Assembly: GCF_002899825.2 (NCBI RefSeq) | Contig: NZ_PPED02000002.1 | Coordinates: 999,631-1,063,630, forward strand | DNA from: Chryseobacterium phosphatilyticum | GTDB taxonomy: Bacteria > Bacteroidota > Bacteroidia > Flavobacteriales > Weeksellaceae | DNA: 64,000 nucleotides | Direction of reading: 5' to 3' | Part shown: in pieces, positions 1-9,357 of the stretch | Position numbering within the stretch: the stretch's first letter is position 1 | How the letters are laid out: every line of letters starts with the position of its first letter | The notes under the pieces: model-generated | What the model was told of the DNA's origin: nothing | Database searches by the model: none | The model's input: the letters and a program-made list of their open reading frames with translations, nothing else | Program-made: the position numbers and the translations under genes

Positions 1-1513
1 AAATAAATGCTTTGATGGCATCTATTCTGAATAGTTTATACCTTTCTTCTACAAGATAGTCGAGTAGGAAAGGTGGAAAATATGTTTTTTCGCCTTCTGC
101 GGCAAAACCTAATAAGGATTTTCCAAATACCAAAAGAATGAGAAGCAAACCTAACGTTCCGCCACTCACATAGATCAGAATCTTCTGTTTGTATTCTTCC
201 GTTAGTTTTTCATCGGTAAAGAACCTGTACAATCCTAAAATAGCAATAAGAGGAAATAATAATTCTACGACTACTAATATGGAAGAAGGAGCCCTGAATT
301 TATTATAAAACGGAACATAATCAATAAAGAAATCGGATAACGGCATGAAGTTACTTCCCCAGGCCAGTAAAACAGTTAAAATTGAAGCACCCAGAATCCA
401 GTAACGATATTTTTTCCACGCAAAGAAAAATCCTAATACAGCAAGGAAACATACAATAGCTCCCTGGTAGGCAGGACCTGAAGTTCCGGGTTGGTCGCCC
501 CAATAGGTCATTCCATTGAAACCTTTAGAGATTCTATCCATCTCAGCTTGTGAACCAACATTTTCCTGAACGAGTTCCTGGACTCTGTTCATCATTTCTT
601 TTGCTTCCGGTTCCTGGCTACCTCCACCCATTAATCTTGGGATAAATAAGTTTAAGGTTTCCAGTTTTCCATAGCTCCACATCAGCATACTTTCTTTATC
701 CATTCCGGACTTTCCAGAAGTATGACTGTCATTTGTTAAAATCTGTTTTCCCCGAACTGTTTCCTTTACATATTCAGAATTGGCCATAATTCTTTGTGAA
801 TTCATTCCAACCCCAATGATACATGAAGCCGCAATAATTCCTGAAGAAATCAGAAAATGTTTCATCGGAGTCTTTTTCTGGATTGCTCTGATGAGCTCAG
901 AAAGGAATAAAAAGCCTAACGCAATAAATAAATAATAGGTCATCTGAGGGTGATTGGCTGCAATTTGAAGACCCATGAAAAGGGTGGTGACAATGAATCC
1001 CCAGATGTATTGTTTCCGGATATAAACTAATAAAATTCCTGCTAAAAGCGGAGCAAAATATTCAATGGTATTGACTTTACCATTGTGTCCGGCCGCAATA
1101 ATAATATAAAAATAGGTTGATAGTCCGAAAAATGTCGCTCCCAATAAAGCGTATTTCCAGTTTCTCACCACAACCATTCCCAAAAGGAAAAAACCTGCGA
1201 AAAGCAGGAACAGATAATTTACCGGTCTGGGCAGGAAATTTAGATTGCTGTCGATTTTTTTGATGATATCACCCTTAAATTGGCTACCCATCTGATAAGT
1301 CGGCATTCCCCCAAACATGGAATCACTCCAATAGGTTTCATTTCCGGTATTAGCTCTGTAGTCGAGTAGTTCTTTTGCTCCCCCTCTGTACTGTACAATA
1401 TCATGCTGGAAAAGCTGTTTTCCCGTAAATACAGGAGTGGAATATAAAAATGCTAAAACTATAAATACTACTAATGAAATTGCAATATAAATTAAGTTTT
1501 TGTTTTTCGCCAT
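1..1513 (-). CDS. YfhO family membrane protein, C-terminus cut by window edge
   Basis: About 504 codons are open from the ATG at 1513 to the left edge, with no stop, so the gene continues outside the window. The protein begins MAKNKNLIYIAISLVVFIV, a hydrophobic anchor. It then has a soluble loop rich in aromatic and Gly residues (WSDSMFGGMPTYQMG) and many membrane segments. This layout is that of the Bacteroidota YfhO-like multispanning proteins, which are related to GT-C glycosyltransferases. Role and substrate are not established. The small DUF4834 gene lies 30 bases upstream on the same strand and is probably co-transcribed. The family call rests on recalled resemblance, so I am fairly but not fully sure. 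Confidence 0.75.
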   Translation of the reverse strand, partial: MAKNKNLIYIAISLVVFIVLAFLYSTPVFTGKQLFQHDIVQYRGGAKELLDYRANTGNETYWSDSMFGGMPTYQMGSQFKGDIIKKIDSNLNFLPRPVNYLFLLFAGFFLLGMVVVRNWKYALLGATFFGLSTYFYIIIAAGHNGKVNTIEYFAPLLAGILLVYIRKQYIWGFIVTTLFMGLQIAANHPQMTYYLFIALGFLFLSELIRAIQKKTPMKHFLISSGIIAASCIIGVGMNSQRIMANSEYVKETVRGKQILTNDSHTSGKSGMDKESMLMWSYGKLETLNLFIPRLMGGGSQEPEAKEMMNRVQELVQENVGSQAEMDRISKGFNGMTYWGDQPGTSGPAYQGAIVCFLAVLGFFFAWKKYRYWILGASILTVLLAWGSNFMPLSDFFIDYVPFYNKFRAPSSILVVVELLFPLIAILGLYRFFTDEKLTEEYKQKILIYVSGGTLGLLLILLVFGKSLLGFAAEGEKTYFPPFLLDYLVEERYKLFRIDAIKAFI

Positions 1514-1543
1514 GCTGGTTATTATCTTTATTTCTTGGAATTT

Positions 1544-1774
1544 TTACCTTTTGTCCTTACTCTCTTTTACCTCTTCATAGTCTACGGTTTCCGCATCCCA
1601 TTTAAGGCCTTGTTTGTTATTCTTATTCGAGTTGTGTATATCTTGCTGTCTGTTATCCTGATTATTGTTGTTGAACCGATAACTGTAAAAGGTTTTAAAA
1701 AATATCCTTTTCAGAATGTTCCATACAAAGAAAATAATAATAGCAGACAGTACTAACTCAAGAATGTACTTCAT
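1544..1774 (-). CDS. DUF4834-like small membrane protein
   Basis: This is a 76-residue protein with one N-terminal membrane helix (residues 3-20, LELVLSAIIIFFVWNI). A basic stretch follows, then an Asn/Gln-rich linker (NNNNQDNRQQDIHNSNKNN) and an acidic end with VDYEEVKE. That helix, polar linker and 'DYEE' tail match the DUF4834 family, which in flavobacteria often precedes a YfhO-like gene, as here. Function is unknown. The overlapping plus-strand frame is its shadow. The family assignment comes from architecture and neighbourhood. Confidence 0.7.
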   Translation of the reverse strand: MKYILELVLSAIIIFFVWNILKRIFFKTFYSYRFNNNNQDNRQQDIHNSNKNNKQGLKWDAETVDYEEVKESKDKR

Positions 1775-1790
1775 AACTTTTTTATTTAAA

Positions 1791-1837
1791 GTTCAAAGTT
1801 GAGAGTCTAAAGTGTATTGTAGTTCTCAACTTTGAAC
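1791..1837. repeat. 14-bp perfect inverted repeat between two minus-strand genes
   Basis: GTTCAAAGTTGAGA at 1791-1804 is matched by its exact reverse complement at 1824-1837, with a 19-base loop. It lies between the DUF6263 lipoprotein gene and the DUF4834 gene. No strong T-run follows on the minus strand, so it looks more like an intergenic palindromic repeat than a classical terminator. The arm resembles the GTTGAAAG-type repeat near 54,030. Confidence 0.6.
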
Positions 1838-1849
1838 ACTTTTATTGAA

Positions 1850-2899
1850 TTATTTAGCGGAAGGATTTACCATTACAGAAGATTTTGAAACACTTTTCAT
1901 AGACTGAGATTGTTTTCCGTCTGAAATCGTTTCGATCTGTGTAGTGATTACGTTGATGTTTTGATTCGTAATCCATCCTGTATTTTCGTCAAACTTAATG
2001 CTTCCGTTCTGAGTAAGCTCACTGCTCAGACTATGTGTAATAGGTCCCTGGTTTTTCTTTTCAGTTTTCTTAGGAATTCCTCCGGTGACTGCAATTTCTG
2101 CTACTCCGTTTCCTAAGCTTTTTAATACATAGTTTGAGGTTACTTTAACGCTTCCACTTGGGTCAGCATTTTCAGAAGTTGTCCATTTCTCTCCTACTTT
2201 TACTCCCTTTCTAGGAATAATTGTCAAGTTTTTATTGAATTGATCCTTCAATACTTTTTCATTGAAAGATTCTTTAAGACTTGATACAACGCTTGCTTTT
2301 TCATTGGCATCTTTAACAAGAGTTCCGACAGCAGCTGATACTTTGGTATAAACAGCATCAAAACCTGTAATAGAGATTACATTACCGTTGGTATCCATTT
2401 TCATATCCAGTTTGTTTCCGGTAAGTGCTCTGTTGATATTCCAGATCATTTTAAGATCATCTTCTTTAGGCAGAGGTTGCTTTGTATCTACTACAATTGT
2501 TTTTCCTTGTGCAGACTGAGAACTTCTTTTAGCAACAAGATTTAGAGTCATCTCATATACATTCCCTTTGATTTCATTAACGGTGAAATTCATTTCGTCT
2601 GTAGACTCGCTGGTTGCGGTGATTGATTTTCCCTGAGGATCTGTCATGGTTTTTACATCTCTTTGATAAGTTGTAAGAGGGTATGTCTTTCCTTTTTCAA
2701 GCTTGAAAGTTTGCTTTACAATTCCTGCAGAATCTCTGATTGCAGGATTTTCTGCAACTTTTGCTACAGAGTCAGCCGGAACTTCTACTGTAACTGTTTT
2801 TCCGGTTTTAGGATCTACTTTAGTGATTTTTGCTGTTTCTTTTTTACAAGAAACAAGAGCTATAGATGAGATAAGAGCTATTGCTGCTATGTTTTTCAT
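1850..2899 (-). CDS. DUF6263-like lipoprotein
   Basis: This is a 349-residue predicted lipoprotein. The signal MKNIAAIALISSIALVSCKKE carries a lipobox with Cys18. The next 45 residues are charged. The body is a beta-rich periplasmic or surface domain with phrases such as 'NFTVNEIKGNVYEMTLNL' and 'VGEKWTTS'. This matches the DUF6263 family of Bacteroidota lipoproteins, whose function is unknown. The gene is 38 bases downstream of rlmB on the same strand, so co-transcription is possible but not shown. No catalytic motif was recognised. Confidence 0.7.
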   Translation of the reverse strand: MKNIAAIALISSIALVSCKKETAKITKVDPKTGKTVTVEVPADSVAKVAENPAIRDSAGIVKQTFKLEKGKTYPLTTYQRDVKTMTDPQGKSITATSESTDEMNFTVNEIKGNVYEMTLNLVAKRSSQSAQGKTIVVDTKQPLPKEDDLKMIWNINRALTGNKLDMKMDTNGNVISITGFDAVYTKVSAAVGTLVKDANEKASVVSSLKESFNEKVLKDQFNKNLTIIPRKGVKVGEKWTTSENADPSGSVKVTSNYVLKSLGNGVAEIAVTGGIPKKTEKKNQGPITHSLSSELTQNGSIKFDENTGWITNQNINVITTQIETISDGKQSQSMKSVSKSSVMVNPSAK

Positions 2900-2937
2900 T
2901 TCCTGATTTTTTAAGTGTTGTGTGTTATCGAATTAAT

Positions 2938-3675
2938 TTATTTCAACATTTTCTGCCTTACAGCTTCATATAAAATCGCGCCACAAGCAACAGAAACATT
3001 CAAAGATTGAGTTTTTCCTTCAATAGGAAGTTTTATTTTTTCGTCTGAATGATGCAGTACTTCTTTAGAAATTCCTGTTTCTTCATTCCCCATCACGATA
3101 GCACATGGTTCTGTGAAGTTTACATCATAAATTAATTTTTGGGCTTTTTCACTGGCTGAGAATACAGTAATTCCACTTTGTTGTAAAAAGTCTACCGTAT
3201 GTGCCAGATTGTTTTCTTTACAGATTTTGATATTATAAATGGCTCCAGCAGAAGTTTTTATAGCATCTGAATTGATGGGAGCTGCTCCCTTTTCAGGAAT
3301 AACAATAGCATCAACCCCTACACATTCTGCAGTTCTGCATATTGCACCAAAATTTCTTACATCAGTAAGTCTGTCCAGAATTAGTAAAAAGGGAGTTTTT
3401 CCTTCTTCAAATAATTGTGGAACAAGATCCTCCACTTTATGAAACGGAACATCCGAAATAAAAGCAACCACTCCCTGATGGTTTTTTCTTGTAAAACGGT
3501 TCAGTTTTTCAACCGGAACATAATTGGGACGGATTTTATTTTTCGCTAAAATCGCTTTCAGTTCAGCATAAATAGGGCCTTGAAGTGCATTTTGCACAAA
3601 GACCTTGTCAATCGTTTTTCCCGCTTCAATTGCTTCAATAACGGGACGCAGCCCGAAAATAAAATCGTCTTTCAT
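2938..3675 (-). CDS. rlmB: 23S rRNA 2'-O-ribose methyltransferase, TrmH/SpoU family (RlmB)
   Basis: At 245 residues it has the full RlmB length. An N-terminal substrate-binding domain (FGLRPVIEAIEAGK, about 8-21) precedes the SpoU knot domain. Three family motifs are visible: LDRLTDVRNFGAICRTAE near 100-118, the GNEETGIS loop near 196-203, and the LNVSVACGAILYE helix close to the C-terminus. The family uses SAM to methylate the ribose of a 23S rRNA guanosine (G2251 in E. coli). A tRNA-modifying paralogue cannot be fully excluded, but the N-terminal domain favours RlmB. Confidence 0.9.
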   Translation of the reverse strand: MKDDFIFGLRPVIEAIEAGKTIDKVFVQNALQGPIYAELKAILAKNKIRPNYVPVEKLNRFTRKNHQGVVAFISDVPFHKVEDLVPQLFEEGKTPFLLILDRLTDVRNFGAICRTAECVGVDAIVIPEKGAAPINSDAIKTSAGAIYNIKICKENNLAHTVDFLQQSGITVFSASEKAQKLIYDVNFTEPCAIVMGNEETGISKEVLHHSDEKIKLPIEGKTQSLNVSVACGAILYEAVRQKMLK

Positions 3676-3791
3676 TGAGTTGTTTAAAATTTTATGTTTA
3701 AGGTTGGGGATTCAGGATCCGGGATTCGTAAAATACTGTTTAATATCAATATTCCACGTTAAACTTCCGGTCTCCTTTCTTCCGGCTTCCT

Positions 3792-4262
3792 TTAGTATTT
3801 TTCTCCTAAAATTGCTCTTTTTTGTGCCATTACATAACCATAATGCAGGCTTTCATGCATATTGTTAAAGATAATCGCATCCTGAATACTTTTCAAATCC
3901 ATTCCAAAACTAGTAGTGTAAGGAGTATAGTCTGAAAAGAAGTCGCTGTCATAATCTTTCATTAAAATCTTCGAAGTTTCCGTTAGTAAAAATTCCAAGT
4001 CTTCCACTTCAGATTTTTGAACATTTAAGTTAGGTAGTGTTCCTTTTTTATAAGTCTCAATCCAGTATTTGTCAATACGGAAGGGGTTTCCACTCAGATA
4101 ATAATGCAAAAGCTGCTGTGTGGCAACAGTGTGGGCGATATTCCAGTACATATTATTGTTGAACCCATCCGGAATCAGCAATAAATCCTCATGGGATGTA
4201 TTCTGAAGGATGTCTAAAAGGTTTTTTCTAACTTGTCTGTGCGCTTGAAAATGATAATTCAT
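3792..4262 (-). CDS. DinB/YfiT-like four-helix protein
   Basis: This 156-residue protein has the metal-binding histidine triad of the DinB superfamily: His44 in 'WNIAHTVATQQ', and His136 and His140 in 'NNMHESLHYG'. These proteins are four-helix bundles, and some act as thiol-dependent transferases. The substrate here is unknown. A clear flavobacterial promoter lies 20 bases upstream, so the gene is probably a single transcription unit. The neighbours give no functional hint. Confidence 0.85.
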   Translation of the reverse strand: MNYHFQAHRQVRKNLLDILQNTSHEDLLLIPDGFNNNMYWNIAHTVATQQLLHYYLSGNPFRIDKYWIETYKKGTLPNLNVQKSEVEDLEFLLTETSKILMKDYDSDFFSDYTPYTTSFGMDLKSIQDAIIFNNMHESLHYGYVMAQKRAILGEKY

Positions 4263-4281
4263 TTTGCGAAATTTTAATCTC

Positions 4282-4312
4282 CAAAAATAGTTTAATAAAC
4301 TGGAAATGACAA
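4282..4312 (-). promoter_or_regulatory. flavobacterial-type promoter of the DinB-like gene
   Basis: On the minus strand, TTG (4310-4312) is followed by a 20-base spacer and TATTTTTG (4282-4289), an exact TAnnTTTG -7 box. The start codon is 20 bases downstream. Element spacing and sequence both fit the known Bacteroidota -33/-7 consensus. Confidence 0.7.
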
Positions 4313-4433
4313 TTTTTTGGATGGAGGATTAGAGTTAAAGTTTTTTAACTCTTTCAAAAAATCATATTGATTATGCTGTTTTTAAAGCGATAAGGTCACA
4401 ATTATGATGCAGACTGTCTTGTAAATCATTGAC

Positions 4434-4470
4434 TAAAAAATCCCTCCGGTGAATGTTTTCACCGGAGGGG
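4434..4470 (-). terminator. rho-independent terminator after the PNGase F-like gene
   Basis: On the minus strand, CCCTCCGGTGAA pairs with TTCACCGGAGGG through a 4-base loop and is followed by ATTTTTT. It sits 29 bases past the stop codon of the gene ending at 4499. Confidence 0.85.
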
Positions 4471-4498
4471 TAACTAAATCTTTATTATTTTTTGAATC

Positions 4499-5827
4499 TT
4501 ACCTTTTATTGATTTTATGGCTAAAGGTAGTACCATCTTTAAGAACGATATTTAAAAGATAAGAGCCTGTTGCGTAAGCAGAAATGTTTATTTTATTTTC
4601 TTTATGGGTTTCGGATAATTTTTTTCCACTCATACTGTAAAGAGTTAATGATGCTATTTCAACTTTGGATTTTATATTGATAAAGTCAGAGGTAGGATTA
4701 GGATAGATATTGACATCAATCGTTTTAACATCTTTTACATTTAAAGTAGTGGTGCTTTTCCCTTGCATATAGACAGATAGCATGACATCACCTTTTTTGT
4801 CTTTAAAAACAGCTGTTGGAATAGTATGTTTGAGCGTGTGATTCCCAGCTGTCATATTAGCTACTGTAAATGTTCTTATTGGAACAGAATTCCCCGGACA
4901 CCAATTATTCCAGGAGGTCCATTGAGCTTCAGTCTTAGGGGTGGATCCATAGATGCCGTTCCCCTGGGTATTGTACATTCTGTAGGGTTCACATGAAATT
5001 CCTCCGGGTGTATATGTGAGCATTTGAACATTATCTAAATAGGTGTAGTTTTGTCTTCTTACATATTCTTCTCCGCCACTATTAGCGCCATGTGGAGTGG
5101 ATATTACAAAGAAGCGAGCGTCCGTAACAGGGTTGGGCAGATTGAAGGTTGTAATCCGAACGGTTTCCCCCGCAACATCAGTGCTGTTATAGTTATTGAG
5201 TGTGTTATAGGTAAGTATGGGAACTAAAGTGTTGTAGTTAGAGGCAGTGGCTGTATTGTTTGAAGATAAGGTAAGGGTTCCGGTAAAAACATCATTTCTT
5301 CCCGAACATCCTGCGACTTGGGAGTTGGCGGCGTACGGAACACCAAAAACCTCCAGTTCCATATAGATATCATAGGTACTGCGCAGTTGAGTATCGTGAA
5401 ATACACTGTACAAATTACTCACGTCATAAGTATAGGGAACTTCTGTAGGAAGAATGTTTTTATTCATAAATGGAGTGATATACCTGGCTACCTCAATTCT
5501 CTTAATATTAGGATCATTCATCGTATAAGATGTTTGGCTTTTAGGTACCAGGGTGAGATATACCTCCCCCAGACGATCATAGTTGTCACATAGAGCTCCT
5601 ATTTTTACATTCATTGTGATCTTTGCCTGGAAAGAATCAAGTTCATTGTCGGTAAGTTTTCGTGAATATCTGGTGTTACCCAGTCTGATCAATCCGGGAG
5701 GAACGGGCTGCGATACTGTAGCAGCATACCCGTCATAGTAAATTGCTTGTGTTATTACCGGAGTGACTGTCTGTGATTTTGCAAGACCTGCAAAAAGGAT
5801 ACTTAGAAAAAATATTTTTTTGTACAT
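4499..5827 (-). CDS. PNGase F-like secreted protein with T9SS sorting tail (copy 1)
   Basis: The 442 residues comprise a signal peptide (MYKKIFFLSILFAGLAKSQ), a PNGase F-like double domain (about 25-350) and a type A T9SS sorting tail (about 367-442, containing IYPNPTSDFINI). Compared with remembered flavobacterial PNGase F, 'CDNYDRLGEV' (Asp84) matches the region of catalytic Asp60, 'IEVARYITPFM' matches IGRFITPY, 'GGEEYVRR' (Glu254) matches the Glu206 region, and 'WCPGNSVPIR' is near-identical to WCPGMAVPTR. I could not place a counterpart of Glu118, so deglycosylation of N-glycans is plausible but not certain. The signal and tail predict export through the outer membrane. A paralogue lies directly upstream. 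Confidence 0.8.
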   Translation of the reverse strand: MYKKIFFLSILFAGLAKSQTVTPVITQAIYYDGYAATVSQPVPPGLIRLGNTRYSRKLTDNELDSFQAKITMNVKIGALCDNYDRLGEVYLTLVPKSQTSYTMNDPNIKRIEVARYITPFMNKNILPTEVPYTYDVSNLYSVFHDTQLRSTYDIYMELEVFGVPYAANSQVAGCSGRNDVFTGTLTLSSNNTATASNYNTLVPILTYNTLNNYNSTDVAGETVRITTFNLPNPVTDARFFVISTPHGANSGGEEYVRRQNYTYLDNVQMLTYTPGGISCEPYRMYNTQGNGIYGSTPKTEAQWTSWNNWCPGNSVPIRTFTVANMTAGNHTLKHTIPTAVFKDKKGDVMLSVYMQGKSTTTLNVKDVKTIDVNIYPNPTSDFINIKSKVEIASLTLYSMSGKKLSETHKENKINISAYATGSYLLNIVLKDGTTFSHKINKR

Positions 5828-6111
5828 AACGTTGGTGTTTTTTGTAAATGTAAAAAAAAATGGAATATAATTGACATTTATTTTACGTTATTGATAGTAA
5901 ATTAACTAAATAATTATTAATAATATAAAATAAATCATAATATATTGTTTTGTGTATAAAGTATTAATGGTATTGGTTTATATTCTTGATAATTTTCAAT
6001 TAGGATTATTTTTATTAAAATTTTACCTGATTTCTGCTGCTGACGGGTATTATAAGCATGTTTGGTAAGAAATTATGAATTGCTTATGATGTCGAAGCAG
6101 ATAATAATAAA
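5828..6111. other. AT-rich intergenic region between the PNGase F-like paralogues
   Basis: No gene, RNA or convincing repeat is visible here. It must hold the promoter of copy 1 (minus strand). The bases just before both copies' start codons are similar (ACATTTACA and ATATTTACA followed by ACACC/ATACC), consistent with duplication of the promoter-proximal region together with the gene. Confidence 0.5.
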
Positions 6112-6147
6112 CAAAAACTCCTGTTGAGTATCATTCATCAGGAGTTT
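6112..6147 (-). terminator. terminator after PNGase F-like copy 2
   Basis: On the minus strand, AAACTCCTG pairs with CAGGAGTTT across a 15-base loop and is followed by TTGTTT. It lies about 50 bases beyond the stop codon at 6200. Confidence 0.7.
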
Positions 6148-6199
6148 ATATTTCTTTTAAATAAGTTGAAACCTAAAAATAGGATTTAAGACAACTGTT

Positions 6200-7534
6200 T
6201 TATTTTTTAATAATTTTATGTTTAAAATGAGTTCCGTCTTTCAGGGTAATATTTAAAAGATAGACACCTGTACTGTAAGAGGAGATATTTATTCTATCTT
6301 CTTTATAGGTTTCAAGCAATTTTTTACCATCCATGCTGAAAAGACTTAATGAGGCTACTGCTGTCTTTGATTTTATATTGACAAAATCAGAAGTAGGGTT
6401 AGGGAATATACTAACATCAATTGTTTTGAAATCCTTTACATTTAAAGTGGTGGTACTTTTCCCTTGCATATAGACAGATAGCATGACATCTCCCTGATTT
6501 TGATTAAATACCGCTGTAGGAATGGTATGCTTCAATGTGTGATTTCCTGCGGTCATATTAGGTATGGTAAATCCACGAATTGGAACCGAATTGCCGGGGC
6601 ACCAGTTGTTCCATGAAGTCCAGCCTGCTTCAGTCTTGGGAGTAGCTCCATAGATACCGTTTCCTTGTGTATTATATACTCTGAACGGTTCACATGAAAT
6701 ACCTCCTGGTGTGTAGGTTAGCATCTGTACATCATCAATATAAGTATAGTTTTGTCTTCTTACATATTCTTCCCCGCCACTATTGGCACCATGAGGAGTA
6801 GATATTACAAAAAAGTTGGCGTTAGTAACGGCGTTAGGCAGGTTGAAGTTTACAATTCTTACCGTTTCACCCGGAACATCTGTGCTGTTATATTTATTAA
6901 GTGCATTATAAGTGAGTAAAGGAACAAGAGCATTGTAATCAGTAGCCGTTCCTGAATCATTTGAAAAGAATGTCAAGGTTCCCGTAAAAACATCATTCCT
7001 GCCGGCACATCCGGGAACTTCATTGTTTGCAGCGTATGGAACTCCAAAAACATCCAGTTCCATATAGATGTCATAGGTATTGCGTAATTCTGTATCATGA
7101 AATATACTATATAGATTACTTACATTATAGGTATATGGGACTTCCGAAGGAGTTCTGTTTTTATTCATAAACGGAGTAATGTACCTGCCAACTTCAATTC
7201 TTTTGACATTCGGATCATTCAGTGTATATGTAGCTTGGTTTTTGGGTACTAATGCAAGAAAAACCTCCCCCAGACGGTCATAATTATCACACAAAGCACC
7301 TATTGTGACCCTCATTGCAATGGTTGTTTTAAACGAGTTAAGTTCAGTATCTGTAAGCTTTCTGGTGTATCTCGCATTATTTAATCTTGTCAATCCAGTG
7401 GGAACCGGTTGAGATACCGTTGCGGCATAACCGTCATAATAAACTGCTTGTGAAATCACATTGGTCATTGTGGTTACCTGTGATTGTATAAGACCCGCAA
7501 AGAACAGACTTAAAAAAAATATTTTTTTGTGCAT
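6200..7534 (-). CDS. PNGase F-like secreted protein with T9SS sorting tail (copy 2)
   Basis: This close paralogue of the next gene runs 444 residues from the ATG at 7534. I chose that start because it gives the signal peptide MHKKIFFLSLFFAGLIQSQ, equivalent to the one in copy 1; the frame opens 39 bases earlier without a signal. It keeps 'CDNYDRLGEV', 'GGEEYVRR', 'WCPGNSVPIR' and the sorting tail (IFPNPTSDFVNI). The two copies are highly similar throughout, pointing to tandem duplication. They differ most in surface loops and the tail. Expected role: T9SS-exported hydrolase or binding protein acting on glycoproteins. Activity is inferred only. Confidence 0.8.
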   Translation of the reverse strand: MHKKIFFLSLFFAGLIQSQVTTMTNVISQAVYYDGYAATVSQPVPTGLTRLNNARYTRKLTDTELNSFKTTIAMRVTIGALCDNYDRLGEVFLALVPKNQATYTLNDPNVKRIEVGRYITPFMNKNRTPSEVPYTYNVSNLYSIFHDTELRNTYDIYMELDVFGVPYAANNEVPGCAGRNDVFTGTLTFFSNDSGTATDYNALVPLLTYNALNKYNSTDVPGETVRIVNFNLPNAVTNANFFVISTPHGANSGGEEYVRRQNYTYIDDVQMLTYTPGGISCEPFRVYNTQGNGIYGATPKTEAGWTSWNNWCPGNSVPIRGFTIPNMTAGNHTLKHTIPTAVFNQNQGDVMLSVYMQGKSTTTLNVKDFKTIDVSIFPNPTSDFVNIKSKTAVASLSLFSMDGKKLLETYKEDRINISSYSTGVYLLNITLKDGTHFKHKIIKK

Positions 7535-7772
7535 ATTACTTGGTATTTGTTGTAAATATATCAAAATATGCATTATGTTTTGCTGTTTTTTGATTTAATA
7601 TTGCTGTTTTTGGTTTTTTGTTGTTGATTGTCTAATTAAATTAATACAATGGTGTTTTTGCACTAAAATTATAAATGAGATTATTTTTGTTTGCTGAATA
7701 ATTTATTTTTGCTATAAAAATTAAAATTTTATTATTAGATTAGCATGAAATAAGATATTAATATTGTCAATT

Positions 7773-9074
7773 ATGAAAAGAATTTTACTTTTGCTTCTGG
7801 TGTTGATATCATCTGTGTTTGATGCACAGGTCAACCTTAATATTGGAAGTATGAATGTTGGAAGCGCTCCTGTAAGCAGTTTTTTTTCCTATTCATACGT
7901 TCAGCAGATTTATCTCAAACAGGAACTCAATATCAATGCTGCCGGAAATATTACAGGACTTACATTTTATCTGGATCCCTCAGCAACAATTACTGATTCT
8001 TCTAACTGGACTCTATATCTTGGTCATACTTCAAAGGCAACTTTCACTTCTGGTACAGACTGGATACCTGTTTCTCAGCTGACTCAGGTGTTTGCCGGAA
8101 ACGTAACTAAAAATAATAATAAAGTTGAAATTATCCTTACAACTCCCTTTGCCTATAATAACACAGATAATTTAGTTATAGCAGCAAAAGAAAGTGCTCC
8201 GAGTATTGATATTAATAATTTTAATGAGGCATTTCATGTGTATCCTTATATTCCCAATTCTACTTTATACTATAAAGGTGATCGTGAAGTAGTAGATATC
8301 TCTTCTCCTCCGGGAGGAATTAGAGCGGAGTATAAATCAGCAATAACGATTTCGGGATTGACTCCCAATGTAACTCCCGGATGTCCCATCATCCTTTATC
8401 CTTCAAATAATGCTCAATATATTTCTTTATCTCCTGCTTTGAGCTGGCAGGCTGTTTCAGGAGCCAGCTCCTATAAGGTTTCTCTGGGGACAAGTACAGG
8501 AGGTACAGATGTTATTAATCAACAAGTTGTAAGCACTAATAATTTTAACCTTTCTCCTTCAATTGTTCTGACCAGAAATACAACTTATTATTTAAAAGTT
8601 ACTGCTGTCTCAGCGAATGGAGAATCTACAGGTTGTACGGAAAATACTTTTAAAACAATTCCCCCGATACCGGTAAATGATGAGTGTACCGGAGCATTAT
8701 TAGCCAGTACTTTTCCTTATACCTATGTGCAGAGTGATGCAATGTCTTCTACTAACAATGGAGGATTTGTTTTGGCGTGTGCTAATGATGGGATGAATGA
8801 TGGACTTTGGTTCAGGTTGACAGGAGATGGTAATCAATACACCATTAAAGTAGCTCCGTCCACAACTTCCTTTGATCCTAAAATTGGTGTTTTTAGTGGA
8901 ACATGTACTAATCTCACTTGCGTGGGTACAAAAGACAATGGAGGCGGAGGTACTGCAGAAACGATGACAATTACAACAACTGCAGGAACAGAATATTTTA
9001 TAAATGTAGGATCTTTTGAAGATGATGTAGATATGCCGGAAGATGTGTTCACAATTACGATTACCAAACTGTAA
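7773..9074 (+). CDS. Secreted protein with fibronectin type III-like and C-terminal beta domains
   Basis: Starting at the ATG at 7773 (an in-frame TTG lies 9 bases earlier), the 433-residue protein opens with the signal peptide MKRILLLLLVLISSVFDAQ. It has an N-terminal beta region, a fibronectin-like domain (about 195-298, with 'LSWQAVSGASSYKVSL' and 'NTTYYLKVTA') and a C-terminal domain starting 'NDECTGA' that resembles PPC-type modules found in flavobacterial secreted proteins. It ends VFTITITKL with no sorting tail, so export by T9SS is not indicated. Function is unknown. The gene diverges from the PNGase F-like pair and has its own terminator. Confidence 0.75.
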   Translation: MKRILLLLLVLISSVFDAQVNLNIGSMNVGSAPVSSFFSYSYVQQIYLKQELNINAAGNITGLTFYLDPSATITDSSNWTLYLGHTSKATFTSGTDWIPVSQLTQVFAGNVTKNNNKVEIILTTPFAYNNTDNLVIAAKESAPSIDINNFNEAFHVYPYIPNSTLYYKGDREVVDISSPPGGIRAEYKSAITISGLTPNVTPGCPIILYPSNNAQYISLSPALSWQAVSGASSYKVSLGTSTGGTDVINQQVVSTNNFNLSPSIVLTRNTTYYLKVTAVSANGESTGCTENTFKTIPPIPVNDECTGALLASTFPYTYVQSDAMSSTNNGGFVLACANDGMNDGLWFRLTGDGNQYTIKVAPSTTSFDPKIGVFSGTCTNLTCVGTKDNGGGGTAETMTITTTAGTEYFINVGSFEDDVDMPEDVFTITITKL

Positions 9075-9097
9075 TACGAAATATAAGAAGATAATAA

Positions 9098-9133
9098 AAA
9101 TGTTGTGGTACTGTTATCACAACATTTTTTTGA
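9098..9133 (+). terminator. rho-independent terminator
   Basis: AAATGTTGTG (9098-9107) pairs with CACAACATTT (9118-9127) and is followed by a T-run. It lies 23 bases after the stop of the fibronectin-type gene. Confidence 0.8.
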
Positions 9134-9357
9134 TTTGCAGTCGATTATATAGCAAACCCGGTTTCTGTAAAAATTAAGTGCAATTAGTGATGAAGGGGGA
9201 GAAGAATTGTTTTTATGTATAAGAAAATCAGGTTGTTTGCTTCATAATCCTTTATCAATACTGGAATTTTTAACAAACTTTAACTCAAAAATGGCATTGA
9301 TTGTGTTGATTAATGCAAGTATTTATCAGAAATTTACCACTTATTTTAAATCAAGCT

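Noticed and set aside
1535..1756. Plus-strand 73-codon frame opposite the DUF4834 gene
   Set aside because: It is the antisense shadow of the minus-strand gene, which has the convincing helix and family pattern.
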